From Candidatus Accumulibacter affinis (GTDB taxonomy: Bacteria > Pseudomonadota > Gammaproteobacteria > Burkholderiales > Rhodocyclaceae): 64,000 nucleotides of DNA. The notes under the pieces are model-generated. The model was not told the DNA's origin and did no database searches. It saw only the letters and a program-made list of their open reading frames with translations. Below are positions 27,188 to 36,767 of the stretch, in pieces. The position numbers were made by a program, and so were the translations under genes. The stretch is from the NCBI GenBank assembly GCA_016713625.1, contig JADJOT010000001.1:1-64000 (forward strand), written 5' to 3'. The first letter of the stretch is position 1. Each line of letters starts with the position of its first letter.

Positions 27188-29037
27188 GTGAGCCAGGAGC
27201 CAAAAAGCCAGGCGGCGAACCCAGCCGGACTCGCCAGCACCAACTTCATCCGCAACCTCATCGAGGCCGACCTCGCCGCCGGCAAGCACGCGGCGCGCGC
27301 CGCTGGTCGGGCCGCCCCGGTCCGGCTGCGCAGCAGCTCGCTGGCGCGCTTGACGCGGCGCAGGTCCGCACGCGTTTTCCGCCGGAACCGAACGGCTATC
27401 TGCACTTCGGCCATGCCAAGTCGATCTGCCTCAACTTCGGGCTCGCGCAGGACTATGGTGGCCGCTGCCATCTGCGTTTCGACGATACCAATCCGGAGAA
27501 GGAAGAACAGGAATACGTCGATTCGATCATCGACTCGGTGCGCTGGCTCGGCTTTACCTGGGAATCCGCCGCTGGCGAAGGCCGCGACGAAGGTGAGTGC
27601 AACCTCTATTTCGCCTCCGACTACTTCGGCTGGATGGTCGAGTTCGCCGAATACCTGATCGCCAGTGGTCACGCCTACGTCGAAAGCCAGAGCGCCGAAG
27701 AGATGCGCGGCAGTCGCGGCACGCTCACCGAAGGCGGCACCGACTCGCCTTTTCGCGAGCGCAGCGTCGACGAGAACATGGACCTCTTCAAGCGCATGCA
27801 GAAAGGCGAGTTCCCGGACGGCGCGCATGTCCTGCGCGCCCGGATCGACATGGCGGCGGCGAACATCAATCTGCGCGATCCGGCGATCTACCGGATTCGC
27901 CACGCCAGCCATCACAATACCGGTGACCGCTGGTGTGTCTATCCAATGTACACCTACGCGCATCCGATCGAGGACGCGCTCGAAAACATCACCCACTCGA
28001 TCTGTACGCTCGAGTTTGCCGACCAGCGCCCGTTCTACGACTGGTTGCTCGAGCGCCTGGCCGAGGGCGGTCTGCTGCAGCGCCCGCTGCCACAGCAGAT
28101 CGAGTTCTCGCGCCTGAATCTGACTTACATCGTGCTCTCGAAGCGCCGGCTGATCCAGCTGGTCGAGGAAAAGCATGTCAGCGGCTGGGATGATCCGCGC
28201 TTGCCGACCCTCGTCGGTGCGCGCCGGCGTGGCTACCCGGCGGCCGGTTTCCGCCTGTTTGCCGAGCGCGTCAGGGTGTCCCGGTCCGATTCGCTGATCG
28301 AGTACTCGCAGCTCGAAGACAGCATGCGCGAAGTGCTCAACGAATCAGCCGAGCGACGCGTCGCCGTTCTCGACCCGCTCAAGCTGATCATCGACAACTA
28401 CCCGGCCGGCCAGAGCGAGGACTGTTTCGCGCCCAACCATCCGCTCAAGCCCGAGCTGGGCAAACGCGCGATGCCCTTTGGCCGGGAGCTGTGGATCGAG
28501 CGCGAAGATTTCATGGAACAGCCGAGCAAGGGCTATCGTCGTCTGTACCCTGGCAACATGGCGCGTCTGCGTTATGGGTACGTACTCCGCTGCACTGGCT
28601 GCGAGCATGATGAAAAGGGTGCCGTCAGCGCCAGGCACTGCGAGTATCTGGCGGACTCGAAGAGCGGCACGCCAGGTGCTGACGCCTACAAGGTCAGGGC
28701 AATCTGCACTGGGGTGGCGGTAGCGGACGCCTGTCTTGCCGAGGTGCGGCTATACGACCGGCTGTTCGTCGTGCCAACTCCGGGTGCGCGACGCGAAGGT
28801 GACCCCGAGGGTCTCGAACGCGACTTCCGCGACGACCTCAATCCGAACAGCATGCGGGTGATCAAGGCCTGGCTCGAGCCGGCCCTGAAAAACGCGCAGG
28901 CGGAAGAGAGCTTCCAGTTCGAACGCCACGGCTATTTCGTCGCCGATCGCGTCGATTCTCGCGCCGGCGCGCCGGTGTTCAACCGAACGGTGACGCTCAG
29001 GGATTCGTGGGCGACCCGGCCTGGTCAGGGCAAGTAA
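27188..29037 (+). CDS. glnS: Glutaminyl-tRNA synthetase (one frameshift near the start)
   Basis: Class I synthetase charging tRNA-Gln. The GTG at 27188 begins MSQEPKSQAANPAGLASTNF then IRNLIEADLAAGKHAA. After a shift near 27340 the main frame holds RTRFPPEPNGYLHFGHAKSI with the HIGH motif (HFGH), RFDDTNPEKEEQEYVDSI, LEFADQRPFYDWLLERL and the KMSKS-type VLSKRR, and runs unbroken to the anticodon-binding barrels and the end at 29037. About 617 codons. Between the N-terminal helix and the RTRFPPEP motif there are some 20 extra residues compared with E. coli, in the same place as the frame change. Confidence 0.9.
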
Positions 29038-29123
29038 GCGCCGCGCTCGGCCGGGCGAGTGCAAGCGCCAGATCACGCGCGGGAAAGCGGCGGCAAATGC
29101 CCGAGCGGCAGCTGGCCGCCTCG

Positions 29124-29498
29124 CTACGGCAATTCCAGCAATTCCAGCAACTCCAGCACCCTCTCGGGTGACCGACCGAGGACTGCCCGGTCACCACGCA
29201 CGACGATCGGGCGCTCGATCAGAATCGGGTGCGCGACGAGCGCGTCCAGCGATTCCTCGTCGCTCAGCGAGCGTCCCGCGTAGATCTCCTTGAACACCGC
29301 TTCGCCGCGGCGCAGCAGTTCACTGGGCCGCATGCCGAGCATTTTCAGTAGCGTTCGCAGATCTTCGCGGCTTGGCGGCGTCGCGAGGTAGTCGATGATC
29401 TCGGCAGTGACGCCTCGCTCGGCGATCAGCTGGCAGGCCGCACGGCTCTTGGAGCAGCGCTGGTTGTGATAGATGCGAACTGGTGGTGTGTCGCTCAT
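29124..29498 (-). CDS. arsC: Glutaredoxin-dependent arsenate reductase-like protein (ArsC/YffB fold)
   Basis: Reduces arsenate to arsenite with glutathione/glutaredoxin, or is a related Spx/YffB protein. IYHNQRCSKSRAACQLIAER carries the catalytic Cys in CSKSR, and the domain goes on with EIIDYLATPPSREDLRTLLK and PILIERPIVVRGDRAVLGRS, the Arg-rich arsenate-site end. 124 codons, intact, against 141 in plasmid ArsC. The last codons lie in a 9-base tandem repeat (three copies, 29131-29157) that encodes LELLELLEL. No other ars gene is nearby. Confidence 0.82.
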   Translation of the reverse strand: MSDTPPVRIYHNQRCSKSRAACQLIAERGVTAEIIDYLATPPSREDLRTLLKMLGMRPSELLRRGEAVFKEIYAGRSLSDEESLDALVAHPILIERPIVVRGDRAVLGRSPERVLELLELLELP

Positions 29499-29546
29499 GT
29501 GGCTTCCTCGTCAAAAAGTGGTCGCTGCCGCCTGCCGGGGGCGTGC

Positions 29547-29660
29547 CTAGCGCCAAAGGCTCAGCGGCGGGTCGATGATGACTGCACGCAGGACGTCGCT
29601 GCGCGATACGACGCCGACCAGCGATACACCGAAAATACGCGATTCTCCTCGTTCGACGTT
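29547..29660 (-). pseudogene. 3' fragment of a CBS-domain protein
   Basis: Read on the minus strand the segment gives RIFGVSLVGVVSRSDVLRAV followed by IIDPPLSLWR and TAG. This is the last strand and helix of a CBS domain with its nucleotide-site motif SRSDVL. Nothing upstream continues it, so only about 35 codons survive. Confidence 0.5.
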
Positions 29661-29767
29661 CCGAGCGGCCAGCACCACCGGCGGTGAGCCCTGGCCATTT
29701 CTTGGTCGCTGATTCTACAGCGACTTGCCCCCATGGCCAGCGGCCCAGTGGCGCAGCACGACGCCGA

Positions 29768-29796
29768 TAGGCACCGTTCTGGGCTTGAGTTAGAAT
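29768..29796 (+). promoter_or_regulatory. Putative promoter ahead of the helicase-TIR gene pair
   Basis: -35 TAGGCA (29768-29773), spacer 17, -10 TAGAAT (29791-29796), 129 bases before the GTG start of the helicase gene. Moderate match. Confidence 0.35.
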
Positions 29797-29924
29797 GGTC
29801 GCCCGCATTGCGGAAGGCGGTTTTCAGCTTACGCTCCCCGGCGCTTGCGGCTGCTCAGGCGTGCACTCCGCAAAGGCGTCCGCGCTGTACAGCGCTTTTC
29901 ACATCCTCCAGGCGGAAACCCCAA

Positions 29925-32900
29925 GTGAAGATTCTCGAATACACCGGTCTTGACACCTCGCGCGTCAAGGCCAGCTACCGCAAGGTCGCCGATGCCATTG
30001 CCCGGCACGACTTCCGCGCCGCACAGGTAAAGAAGCTGGTCAATCTCAGCCATGGCAAGTTCTACCGGGCCAGGCTCGACGACGCCGACCGGCTGCTGTT
30101 CTCGCTGGTTCGGCATGGCGACCAAGTCTGCGCGCTGATGCTAGAAGTGATCGCCAATCACGATTACGATAAATCGCGCTTTCTGCGTGGTGCGGCGATC
30201 GACGAGAGCAAGATCCCCGACATCGACGCCGACGCGGCAATCCGCGAAGCGCAGACCGTGCGCTACCTGCACCCGGAGCGCACGGCGATTCACCTGCTCG
30301 ACAAGCCGATCTCCTTCGACGACACGCAGGATGCGATCTATCGTCAGCCAGCACCACTGATCGTCGTCGGCAGCGCCGGCAGCGGCAAGACCGCGCTGAC
30401 CCTGGAAAAACTCAAGCATGCCGAAGGCGAAGTCCTTTACGTCACCCACTCGAGCTACCTCGCGCAGAGTGCCCGCGACCTCTATTACGCCAACGGTTTC
30501 GAACACACCGGACAGGAAGCCGTATTCCTTTCCTACCGCGAATTCGTCGAGTCGATCCGCGTGCCGCCCGGCCGGGAAGCCAGCTGGCGCGACTTTGCCG
30601 GCTGGTTTGGCCGCATGCGGCAGACCTTTCGGGAGTTCGACGGCCATCAGGCCTTTGAAGAGATTCGCGGCGTCCTGGCCGCCGGCGCCGGAGGTGTTCT
30701 TGCGCGCGACGACTACCTGGCGCTGGGTGTTCGCCAGTCGATCTTTCCGGTCGATCTGCGTGACAGGGTCTACGATCTGTTCGAGAAGTATCGCGGCTGG
30801 CTCGCCGAGGCGAAGCTCTACGACCTCAACCTCGTCGCACAGGACTGGCAGGCGCTGGCCGCGCCGCGCTATGACTTCGTGGTCATCGACGAAGTGCAGG
30901 ACATCACCACCGTGCAACTGGCGCTGGTTCTCAAGACCCTGAAGAAGCCCGGCCACTTCCTGCTCTGCGGCGATTCCAACCAGATCGTCCATCCCAACTT
31001 CTTCTCCTGGAGCCAGGTCAAGAGCCTGTTCTGGAAGGATCCGAAGCTCGCCGAGCGGCAGCAGCTGCGCGTGCTCACCGCCAACTTCCGCAACGGGCTC
31101 GAGGCCACGCGCGTCGCCAACCAGTTGCTGAAGATCAAGCACCAGCGCTTCGGGTCGATCGACCGCGAGAGCAACTTCCTCGTCCAGGCCGTTGGCGGTG
31201 AGACCGGACAGGTCGCGTTGATGCCCGACAAGGACGTCAGCAAACGCGAACTCGACCAGAAGATTCGCCAGTCGACGCAGTTCGCCGTGCTGGTGATGCG
31301 CGACGAAGACAAGGCCGAAGCGAGAAGGCATTTTGCCACGCCGCTGCTGTTTTCGATCCACGAAGCCAAGGGCCTCGAATACGAGAACATCGTCCTATAC
31401 CGCTTCATCTCCGACCATCGCGCCGAGTTTGCCGAGATCGTCGACGGCGTCGCGTCGGCCGACCTTGCCGTCGACACGCTCGACTACCGGCGGGCGAAAG
31501 ACAAGAGCGACAAGTCGCTCGAGGTCTACAAATTCTTCGTCAATGCCCTGTACGTGGCGCTGACGCGTGCGATCAAAAATGTTTACGTGATCGAGTCGGA
31601 CACCGGCCATCCGCTGTTCGGCCTGCTCGGCATGAACCTCGGCCAGGTCAAGGTCGAGGCCCGACAATCGACCCTCGAAGACTGGCAGAAGGAAGCGCGC
31701 AAGCTCGAACTGCAAGGCAAGCAGGAACAGGCCGAAGCGATCCGCCGGACGATCCTCAAGGAAACGCCGGTGCCCTGGCCGGTGCTCGGGGAAGCGAAGG
31801 TCATCGAGCTGCTGGTCAAGGTCTTCCGCGAACAGGCGCCCGGCGCCAAGATGAAGCAGCAGCTCTACGAATACGCCACCTGTCATGACGAACCGCAGCT
31901 CGCCGAATGGCTGGCCAGCGAAGCGAAATTCGACCAGGCGAGCAATTTCGCGCAGCAACGCCCGATCTTCGGCCGCAAGACCTTCGTGCCGTACTTCGCC
32001 AACCATTTCAAGGACATCCTGAAGCAATGCGAGCAGTATGGCAGCGAGCATCGGCTGCCGATGAACCAGACGCCGCTGATGGCCGCTGCGGCCGCCGGCA
32101 ACCTGTCGTTGGTGGAAGCCCTGCTCGAGCGCGGCGCCGATCGCGACGCGGTCGATCACTATGGCTACAACGCGTTGCACTGGGCCTTGCGCGAGGGCTT
32201 CCGCGATGCGAAATTCGCCCGCGGCCCACTCGCCGCGCTTTACGAACGGCTTGCCCCGGCGAGCATCGACGTCAATACCGGGGAACGTCTGGTACGCATC
32301 GACCGGCATCTGACCGAGTACTTCCTCTTCCAGACGCTGTGGGTGCTGTTCAAGTCGCGCTTCACACACAGGCAGCGCCGGGGCATCGGCGCTTTCGAGA
32401 CGCAGGCGATTCTCGAGGCCTGGCAGCATCTGCCGACCAATATCGTTCGCCCGGAGCGCAACAAGCGTCAGCATCTCTCCGGCGTTCTCGCGCGCAACGA
32501 AATCGATCGCGACTACGCCTACAACCGGGCGCTGTTCAAGCGGGTCGCGCAGGGCTGGTATCAGTTCAATCCAAAACTCGCCGTGCGTCGTCGCCAGGGC
32601 GAGGAGGAGGTGTGGACGCCGGTCTACGCGGCGCTCAATCTGCCGTTGATCAACGAGTTCTCGCACTGGAATGAATGGCGATGGGAGTCGGTGCAGGAGG
32701 CCATCGCGGATTACCTGGACCTGGCCGGGCTGCCCGCATGTGGCGCACCGATCGCCGCCGAAAGGGCGAGCGCGCGCGGCAGGGCGGTGGACCGACAACA
32801 CCTGGCCGCAACCCAGGCGCTACAGGCGCAACGCGACGCAGACCGGGCCGCCGTGTCGCAAGGATCAGCACTGTGGGGGACTCCCGAGGCCAGGCGCCAG

Positions 32901-32948
32901 GAACTCGAACGCCTCAGACGGGAAGCCGAGGCGCGCAGGAAGCGCTGA
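29925..32948 (+). CDS. UvrD-like superfamily I helicase with RelE-like N-terminus and ankyrin-like repeats
   Basis: 1007 codons, intact. Residues 1-90 (YRKVADAIARHDFRAAQVKK, FYRARLDDADRLLFSL, CALMLEVIANHDYDKSRFL) follow the RelE/ParE fold pattern. The helicase core has Walker A GSAGSGKTALTL near residue 147, Walker B VVIDEVQDIT near 320, then HEAKGLEYENIVLY and FVNALYVALTRAIKNVYVIE as motifs V and VI. Around residue 705 come ankyrin-like units (NQTPLMAAAAAGNLSLVEAL, YGYNALHWALREGF). The tail is charged and helical. Start GTG at 29925, chosen because homology begins there; no better start fits. Only 51 bases separate it from the TIR gene on the same strand, so they may be one operon and act together in defence, but that is inference. 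Confidence 0.75.
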   Translation: MKILEYTGLDTSRVKASYRKVADAIARHDFRAAQVKKLVNLSHGKFYRARLDDADRLLFSLVRHGDQVCALMLEVIANHDYDKSRFLRGAAIDESKIPDIDADAAIREAQTVRYLHPERTAIHLLDKPISFDDTQDAIYRQPAPLIVVGSAGSGKTALTLEKLKHAEGEVLYVTHSSYLAQSARDLYYANGFEHTGQEAVFLSYREFVESIRVPPGREASWRDFAGWFGRMRQTFREFDGHQAFEEIRGVLAAGAGGVLARDDYLALGVRQSIFPVDLRDRVYDLFEKYRGWLAEAKLYDLNLVAQDWQALAAPRYDFVVIDEVQDITTVQLALVLKTLKKPGHFLLCGDSNQIVHPNFFSWSQVKSLFWKDPKLAERQQLRVLTANFRNGLEATRVANQLLKIKHQRFGSIDRESNFLVQAVGGETGQVALMPDKDVSKRELDQKIRQSTQFAVLVMRDEDKAEARRHFATPLLFSIHEAKGLEYENIVLYRFISDHRAEFAEIVDGVASADLAVDTLDYRRAKDKSDKSLEVYKFFVNALYVALTRAIKNVYVIESDTGHPLFGLLGMNLGQVKVEARQSTLEDWQKEARKLELQGKQEQAEAIRRTILKETPVPWPVLGEAKVIELLVKVFREQAPGAKMKQQLYEYATCHDEPQLAEWLASEAKFDQASNFAQQRPIFGRKTFVPYFANHFKDILKQCEQYGSEHRLPMNQTPLMAAAAAGNLSLVEALLERGADRDAVDHYGYNALHWALREGFRDAKFARGPLAALYERLAPASIDVNTGERLVRIDRHLTEYFLFQTLWVLFKSRFTHRQRRGIGAFETQAILEAWQHLPTNIVRPERNKRQHLSGVLARNEIDRDYAYNRALFKRVAQGWYQFNPKLAVRRRQGEEEVWTPVYAALNLPLINEFSHWNEWRWESVQEAIADYLDLAGLPACGAPIAAERASARGRAVDRQHLAATQALQAQRDADRAAVSQGSALWGTPEARRQELERLRREAEARRKR

Positions 32949-32999
32949 TGGCGCCGAAATCGCCTAAACTGTGCGCCAGCCACGGCAGGGAGAACAACG

Positions 33000-35726
33000 A
33001 TGGAGCAGGTTTTCCTCAGTTACAGCCACAGCGACCAAACTGCGGCAACGAAGTTGCGCGAGCAGCTCGAGCAGGCCGGAGTGAGCGTCTTCAAGGACGA
33101 TGCTTCGTTGCGCGTCGGCGACCGCTGGCTGGAGCGTCTGGAGGACGCCTTGCAGGGCTGTTCGGCGTTCGTCGTTCTCACCGGGCGCGACGGGGTAAGG
33201 CGTTGGGTTGGCGCCGAAGTCCAGGTCGCATTGATCCGGCATCTATCGCCAGATCAGGACGAGGACCGTCTGCCGATCTTCCCGATCCTGCTCGAAGAGG
33301 CGCGACCGGAAGCGCTGCCGCCGTTTCTCGCCTTGTTCCAGGCCACTCGCTGGCAACCTGCCGAAGCGGTCTCGGCGACGCTGATCGACGCCATCCGGGC
33401 ACACGCCATCCGCCTTGACTCGCCGCCAGTGATCGAGGGTTGCCCGTTCCTCGGCCTCAACGCCTTCAGCAGCAAGGATTCGCGGCTGTTCTTCGGACGC
33501 CGCAAGGAAACCCTCGAGGCCCTGACCTACCTCGGCGACCAGCAGCAGAGCAACCCCGAAGGCCTGCGCGGCGGCGGCGGCGCCGCCTACTGCCGCTGGC
33601 TGCAGATCGAAGGCAACAGCGGCACCGGCAAGTCGTCGCTGGTCAATGCCGGCATGCTGCCGATGATCGAACAGGGCGCCCTGTGGGCGCGCACCGGTTT
33701 CGAGCGCTGGCGCATCCTCGGCCCGATGATGCCGGGCAGGGACCCGCTGACGCGCCTGGTCGAAGTCATCGAGCACGGGCTGGTGAGCGACGACCGCCGG
33801 CGCAACATGCTCGCCAGGCAACACGCTTTCGAACAGGACGAGCGCGCGCTGGCCTTCGCCCTGCGCGATGCGCGGAACGAACAGACGGCGTTCCTGCTGA
33901 TCGTCGACCAGTTCGAGGAACTGTTCACCTTCGCCGACACCGCAGCGCGCAAGCGCTTCGACGCACAGCTCGCCAACGCGCTGCAGGACCCGGAGTGCCC
34001 GCTGTTCGTGATCAGCACCGTGCGCGCCGACTTCCTCGACCGTTTCGAGCACTTGCCGCGCCTGCAGGCGATCTACAACAGCCACTGCAAGCGCTACTTC
34101 CTGCCGACGATCTCCGAGCACGGGCTGCGCGAAGTCATCGAGCAACCGGCGCGTCTGGCGGGTCTTGATGTCAGCGAGGTCAGCACCGCGATCATCGAGG
34201 ATGCCCGTGACGAGATCGGCGCCTTGCCGCTGGTCGAGAACGCGCTGTTCACGCTCTGGCAGCAACGCCAGGGAACGCGCCTGAGCGGCGAGCACTACCG
34301 TCGGTCCAACCGTATCGCCGGCATGCTCAGCGCGCAGGCCGACGAATTGCTCGCGCGCATCGATGGCCAGGTCAGCAAGGGCCGGCAGGCGGCGCTCGAA
34401 CTGCTGCTGCGCCTGACCCGGATCAACGACGAAGGTCGTCACACGCGGCAGCGCATCGCCCGCGAAGAGGCGCTGATGATTGCCGGCGACGGCAAGCCCG
34501 AGGTCGGCGAACGCGTGCTGCAACTGCTCTCCGGCGAGCGCCGCGCCGATGCTCCCGCGCTGGCGCACACGGGCGCGCTGCGGCTGATCACCATCAGCAC
34601 GGAGCAGCAGCGGCAGTACGTGGACCTGATTCACGAGACGCTGATCCGCGCGCGCGGCAGGGACGAGCAGACCGGCAAGGCCGTCGCCTATTGGCCGACG
34701 CTCTACGACTACATCGAGAGGAACCGCGATCGCGACATGCTCCGCCAGCAGCTCAGGTTCCAGACCGAGCGCTGGGGCCAGAGCCGTATCCTCGGTCGCT
34801 GGTGGAACCTCGCCGGCTGGCACGATCTCTGGCGCTACCGGCGGCTGCGGGTCGACCAGCACAGCGCCGAAGGGCGCTTCGTGCGCTGGAGTCGGTGGGC
34901 GGGGGCGACGCAGCTCGTTCTACTTCTGGCGGGGGTGGGCGTATTTGGCGAAGCTGTCTGGTGGGCCAGCCGGAACAATCTGCCAATCGGCTACACCCTC
35001 CAGAAGCCGCTATGGTTCGTCCAGTCGCTCGCCGGCCATGCGCCGCTGCCGGAGATGGTGGAGATCCAGCCGGGAAGCTTCACGATGGGCTGCCTGCCGG
35101 GGCGCGACGACGTCGAGGGCGCCACCTGCGACACGGGCGACGTCGCGCATCAGGTCACCCTGTCCAGGCCGTTCGCCTTGGGCAGGTACGAGCTCACTTT
35201 CCGTGAGTACGACTACTATGTGTGGGACCAGCAGCGCCACGGAAAGGAGATCGAATTCCCGCCGGACGCCGGCTGGGGACGCGCCGATCGTCCGGTAATC
35301 AACGTCAGTTGGAACGACGCCAGGGCGTATACGCAGTGGTTGAGCGAGAAAACCGGTGCGCCCTATCGCCTGCCGACCGAGGCCGAGTGGGAGTACGCCG
35401 CCCGTGCCGGGACGGACACGGCGTACTGGTGGGGGAAGGACTTCGCGAAGGACAAGGCCAACTGCGACGGGTCGCGAACGACGCCGGTGCGTGATCGTTA
35501 TCCGCCGAACCCCTGGGGCTTGCACGACACGGCCGGCAACGTCTGGGAGTGGGTGCTTGCCGCGCCTGGAGGCGTGTCCCGCGTGCTGCGCGGCGGGGCG
35601 TGGCCCAACATCCCGGGGGACTGTCGCGCGGCGGAGCGCAGCGGCAGCGCTCGGGGCGACCGCAACGACAACGTCGGCTTCCGGGTGTGTCGTGGTGCCC
35701 CCATCGAACCGCTGGGCGCCGCGTAG
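33000..35726 (+). CDS. TIR-nSTAND-FGE receptor-like protein, DGR target 1
   Basis: 908 codons, intact. Residues 1-130 are a TIR domain (VFLSYSHSDQTAATKLREQL). The nSTAND NTPase follows (residues 145-570) with Walker A GNSGTGKSSLV near 205 and Walker B LLIVDQFEELF near 300. A hydrophobic helix (QLVLLLAGVGVFGEAVWW, about 637-655) may anchor it in the membrane. From 683 to the end is a formylglycine-generating-enzyme-like (FGE, C-type lectin-related) domain: MVEIQPGSFTMGCLPGRDD, YRLPTEAEWEYAARAG, DTAGNVWEWV, RVLRGGAW, VGFRVCRGA. Residues 858-900 correspond to the segment matching the template repeat at 36768-36895. By analogy with STAND proteins, the variable domain would sense and TIR would act. 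RBS GGGAG at 32988. What it binds is unknown. Confidence 0.85.
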   Translation: MEQVFLSYSHSDQTAATKLREQLEQAGVSVFKDDASLRVGDRWLERLEDALQGCSAFVVLTGRDGVRRWVGAEVQVALIRHLSPDQDEDRLPIFPILLEEARPEALPPFLALFQATRWQPAEAVSATLIDAIRAHAIRLDSPPVIEGCPFLGLNAFSSKDSRLFFGRRKETLEALTYLGDQQQSNPEGLRGGGGAAYCRWLQIEGNSGTGKSSLVNAGMLPMIEQGALWARTGFERWRILGPMMPGRDPLTRLVEVIEHGLVSDDRRRNMLARQHAFEQDERALAFALRDARNEQTAFLLIVDQFEELFTFADTAARKRFDAQLANALQDPECPLFVISTVRADFLDRFEHLPRLQAIYNSHCKRYFLPTISEHGLREVIEQPARLAGLDVSEVSTAIIEDARDEIGALPLVENALFTLWQQRQGTRLSGEHYRRSNRIAGMLSAQADELLARIDGQVSKGRQAALELLLRLTRINDEGRHTRQRIAREEALMIAGDGKPEVGERVLQLLSGERRADAPALAHTGALRLITISTEQQRQYVDLIHETLIRARGRDEQTGKAVAYWPTLYDYIERNRDRDMLRQQLRFQTERWGQSRILGRWWNLAGWHDLWRYRRLRVDQHSAEGRFVRWSRWAGATQLVLLLAGVGVFGEAVWWASRNNLPIGYTLQKPLWFVQSLAGHAPLPEMVEIQPGSFTMGCLPGRDDVEGATCDTGDVAHQVTLSRPFALGRYELTFREYDYYVWDQQRHGKEIEFPPDAGWGRADRPVINVSWNDARAYTQWLSEKTGAPYRLPTEAEWEYAARAGTDTAYWWGKDFAKDKANCDGSRTTPVRDRYPPNPWGLHDTAGNVWEWVLAAPGGVSRVLRGGAWPNIPGDCRAAERSGSARGDRNDNVGFRVCRGAPIEPLGAA
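35572..35699 (+). repeat. DGR variable region VR1
   Basis: 128 bases at the 3' end of target 1 that align without a gap to the template repeat (minus strand of 36768-36895). By hand I count 20 differences, 16 at template adenines. The invariant ends are CGTGTCCCGCGTGCTG on the left and the GC-rich GGCTTCCGGGTGTGTCGTGG on the right, the latter where an IMH-type site would lie. Confidence 0.8.
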
Positions 35727-35778
35727 CGGTGCCCGCGAAATTGGCCCTTGCCGCCGCATCCCCCTGCGCTCGCGGCAC

Positions 35779-36170
35779 GTCACCGGGCTTCAGTACCAAT
35801 GGCGCCAGCAGGTGCCGGCGCAGACCCCACGAATCGGCATGCCGGACGTGGTTGATCCAGCCGCGCACGCCGGCGTCGAACTCCGCGAAGGGCATCGCGC
35901 CGGACAGGTAGGCTGCGTAGCGCTGGTCGAGGCGGCGGGTCGCATGCCGTACCTTGCGCGCCTTGATCAGGCGATGATCCGGGAAGACCACGAAACCCAG
36001 CCAGGGAATGCCATCGGCCGTCGGCGTCACCTGCGTGCAGCGCTCGTGGACGGTCAGGCGCAGGTCCGCCAGCCGGGCCTGGATCGCCTCCTTGCAGGCC
36101 CACAGCGTCGCCTTGTGGTCGGCGAACAGCGCGAAGTCGTCGACGTAACACGCAGCTAGGCGCGGCAGCC
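35779..36170 (-). pseudogene. C-terminal fragment of a DGR-type reverse transcriptase
   Basis: The fragment begins at the junction with an inverted-repeat element and reads CYVDDFALFADHKATLWACK, with the catalytic YVDD (motif C, YxDD), then VTPTADGIPWLGFVVFPDHR and a thumb region (FAEFDAGVRGWINHVRHADS, WGLRRHLLAPLVLKPG). This YVDDFALFAD style with the GFxVxP stretch is typical of DGR reverse transcriptases rather than group II intron ones. About 130 codons of an expected 330 or more; fingers, motif A and the start are missing. The 3' end is uncertain. It lies downstream of the template repeat on the same strand, the usual DGR order. Confidence 0.7.
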
Positions 36171-36471
36171 GTAGGTCGGGTTAGCCCGCAGGGCGTAACC
36201 CGACACCCATTGGCGCCAGAGTGTCGGGTTGCGCTACGCTAACGGTCATTGCAAGACGGGCAGCCACCTCGTGTCATGAAACATCTTGAGGCGCGGCCTG
36301 CTCGCCGACCAAACTGAGAGACAGCAGGGGTGGTGCTTGACCGAGGCAACAGAGCGGTCGCGCCAAGCTCTTTTCCTGGCATCGCGGCTTGATCGTCGAC
36401 GATGCTATTTTGTGCCCGGAAGCTCCCGCTACAGGATGTCGGGTTACGCCCTGCGGGCTAACCCGACCTAC
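36171..36471. repeat. 301-bp MITE-like element with 35-bp perfect inverted repeats
   Basis: Left repeat 36171-36205 starts GTAGGTCGGGTTAGCCCGCA; right repeat 36437-36471 is its exact inverse complement, starting TGTCGGGTTACGCCC. A partial third copy (gtgtcgggttgcgc) sits at 36221. The repeats themselves are partly palindromic. No gene inside. The reverse-transcriptase fragment ends exactly where this element begins. Confidence 0.7.
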
Positions 36472-36579
36472 GGGCTACGGGCTCAACGACGGCCAGTATG
36501 CGCACGTCAGCGCCATGGTGGCGAAAATCGGCAGGTTGCTTGGTGGCTGGGTGAGACAGAATGCCCCCTGAAACAGGTG

Positions 36580-36609
36580 GGCGCCACGGGAGCGAATCCA
36601 GGTGGCGCC
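36580..36609 (-). promoter_or_regulatory. Stem-loop in the spacer downstream of the template repeat
   Basis: GGCGCCAC pairs with GTGGCGCC around a 14-base loop. Together with the hairpin at 36723-36744 (GCGCCAG/CTGGCGC, 8-base loop) it makes the spacer after the template repeat strongly structured, as expected if this RNA is part of the primer/template unit of a DGR. The function is inferred by analogy. Confidence 0.4.
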
Positions 36610-36722
36610 CGGTCTTGCTATGCGCCCGACGCACAGAGCTCGTGCGGACGAGACAGGCCTGCGCCATCGATCATTCCCCGGCCTCGCCCCGGCAAACCGT
36701 GGTCGGCCGGAAGTTCCGGCAA

Positions 36723-36744
36723 GCGCCAGAATGCTCCCTGGCGC
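36723..36744 (-). promoter_or_regulatory. Stem-loop just downstream of the template repeat
   Basis: Perfect 7-bp stem GCGCCAG/CTGGCGC with an 8-base loop, 23 bases after the end of the template repeat on the transcribed strand. No T run follows, so it is not an intrinsic terminator. Confidence 0.45.
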
Positions 36745-36767
36745 CTGGCGGGGATGATCACGGTGCG

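Noticed and set aside
30141..31361. Long minus-strand frames within the helicase gene
   Set aside because: Shadow frames with Arg/Leu/Gly-rich text, opposite clear helicase motifs.
33243..34862. 539-codon minus-strand frame opposite the TIR-nSTAND gene
   Set aside because: Shadow frame; no start signal and no domain, while the plus strand is clearly coding.
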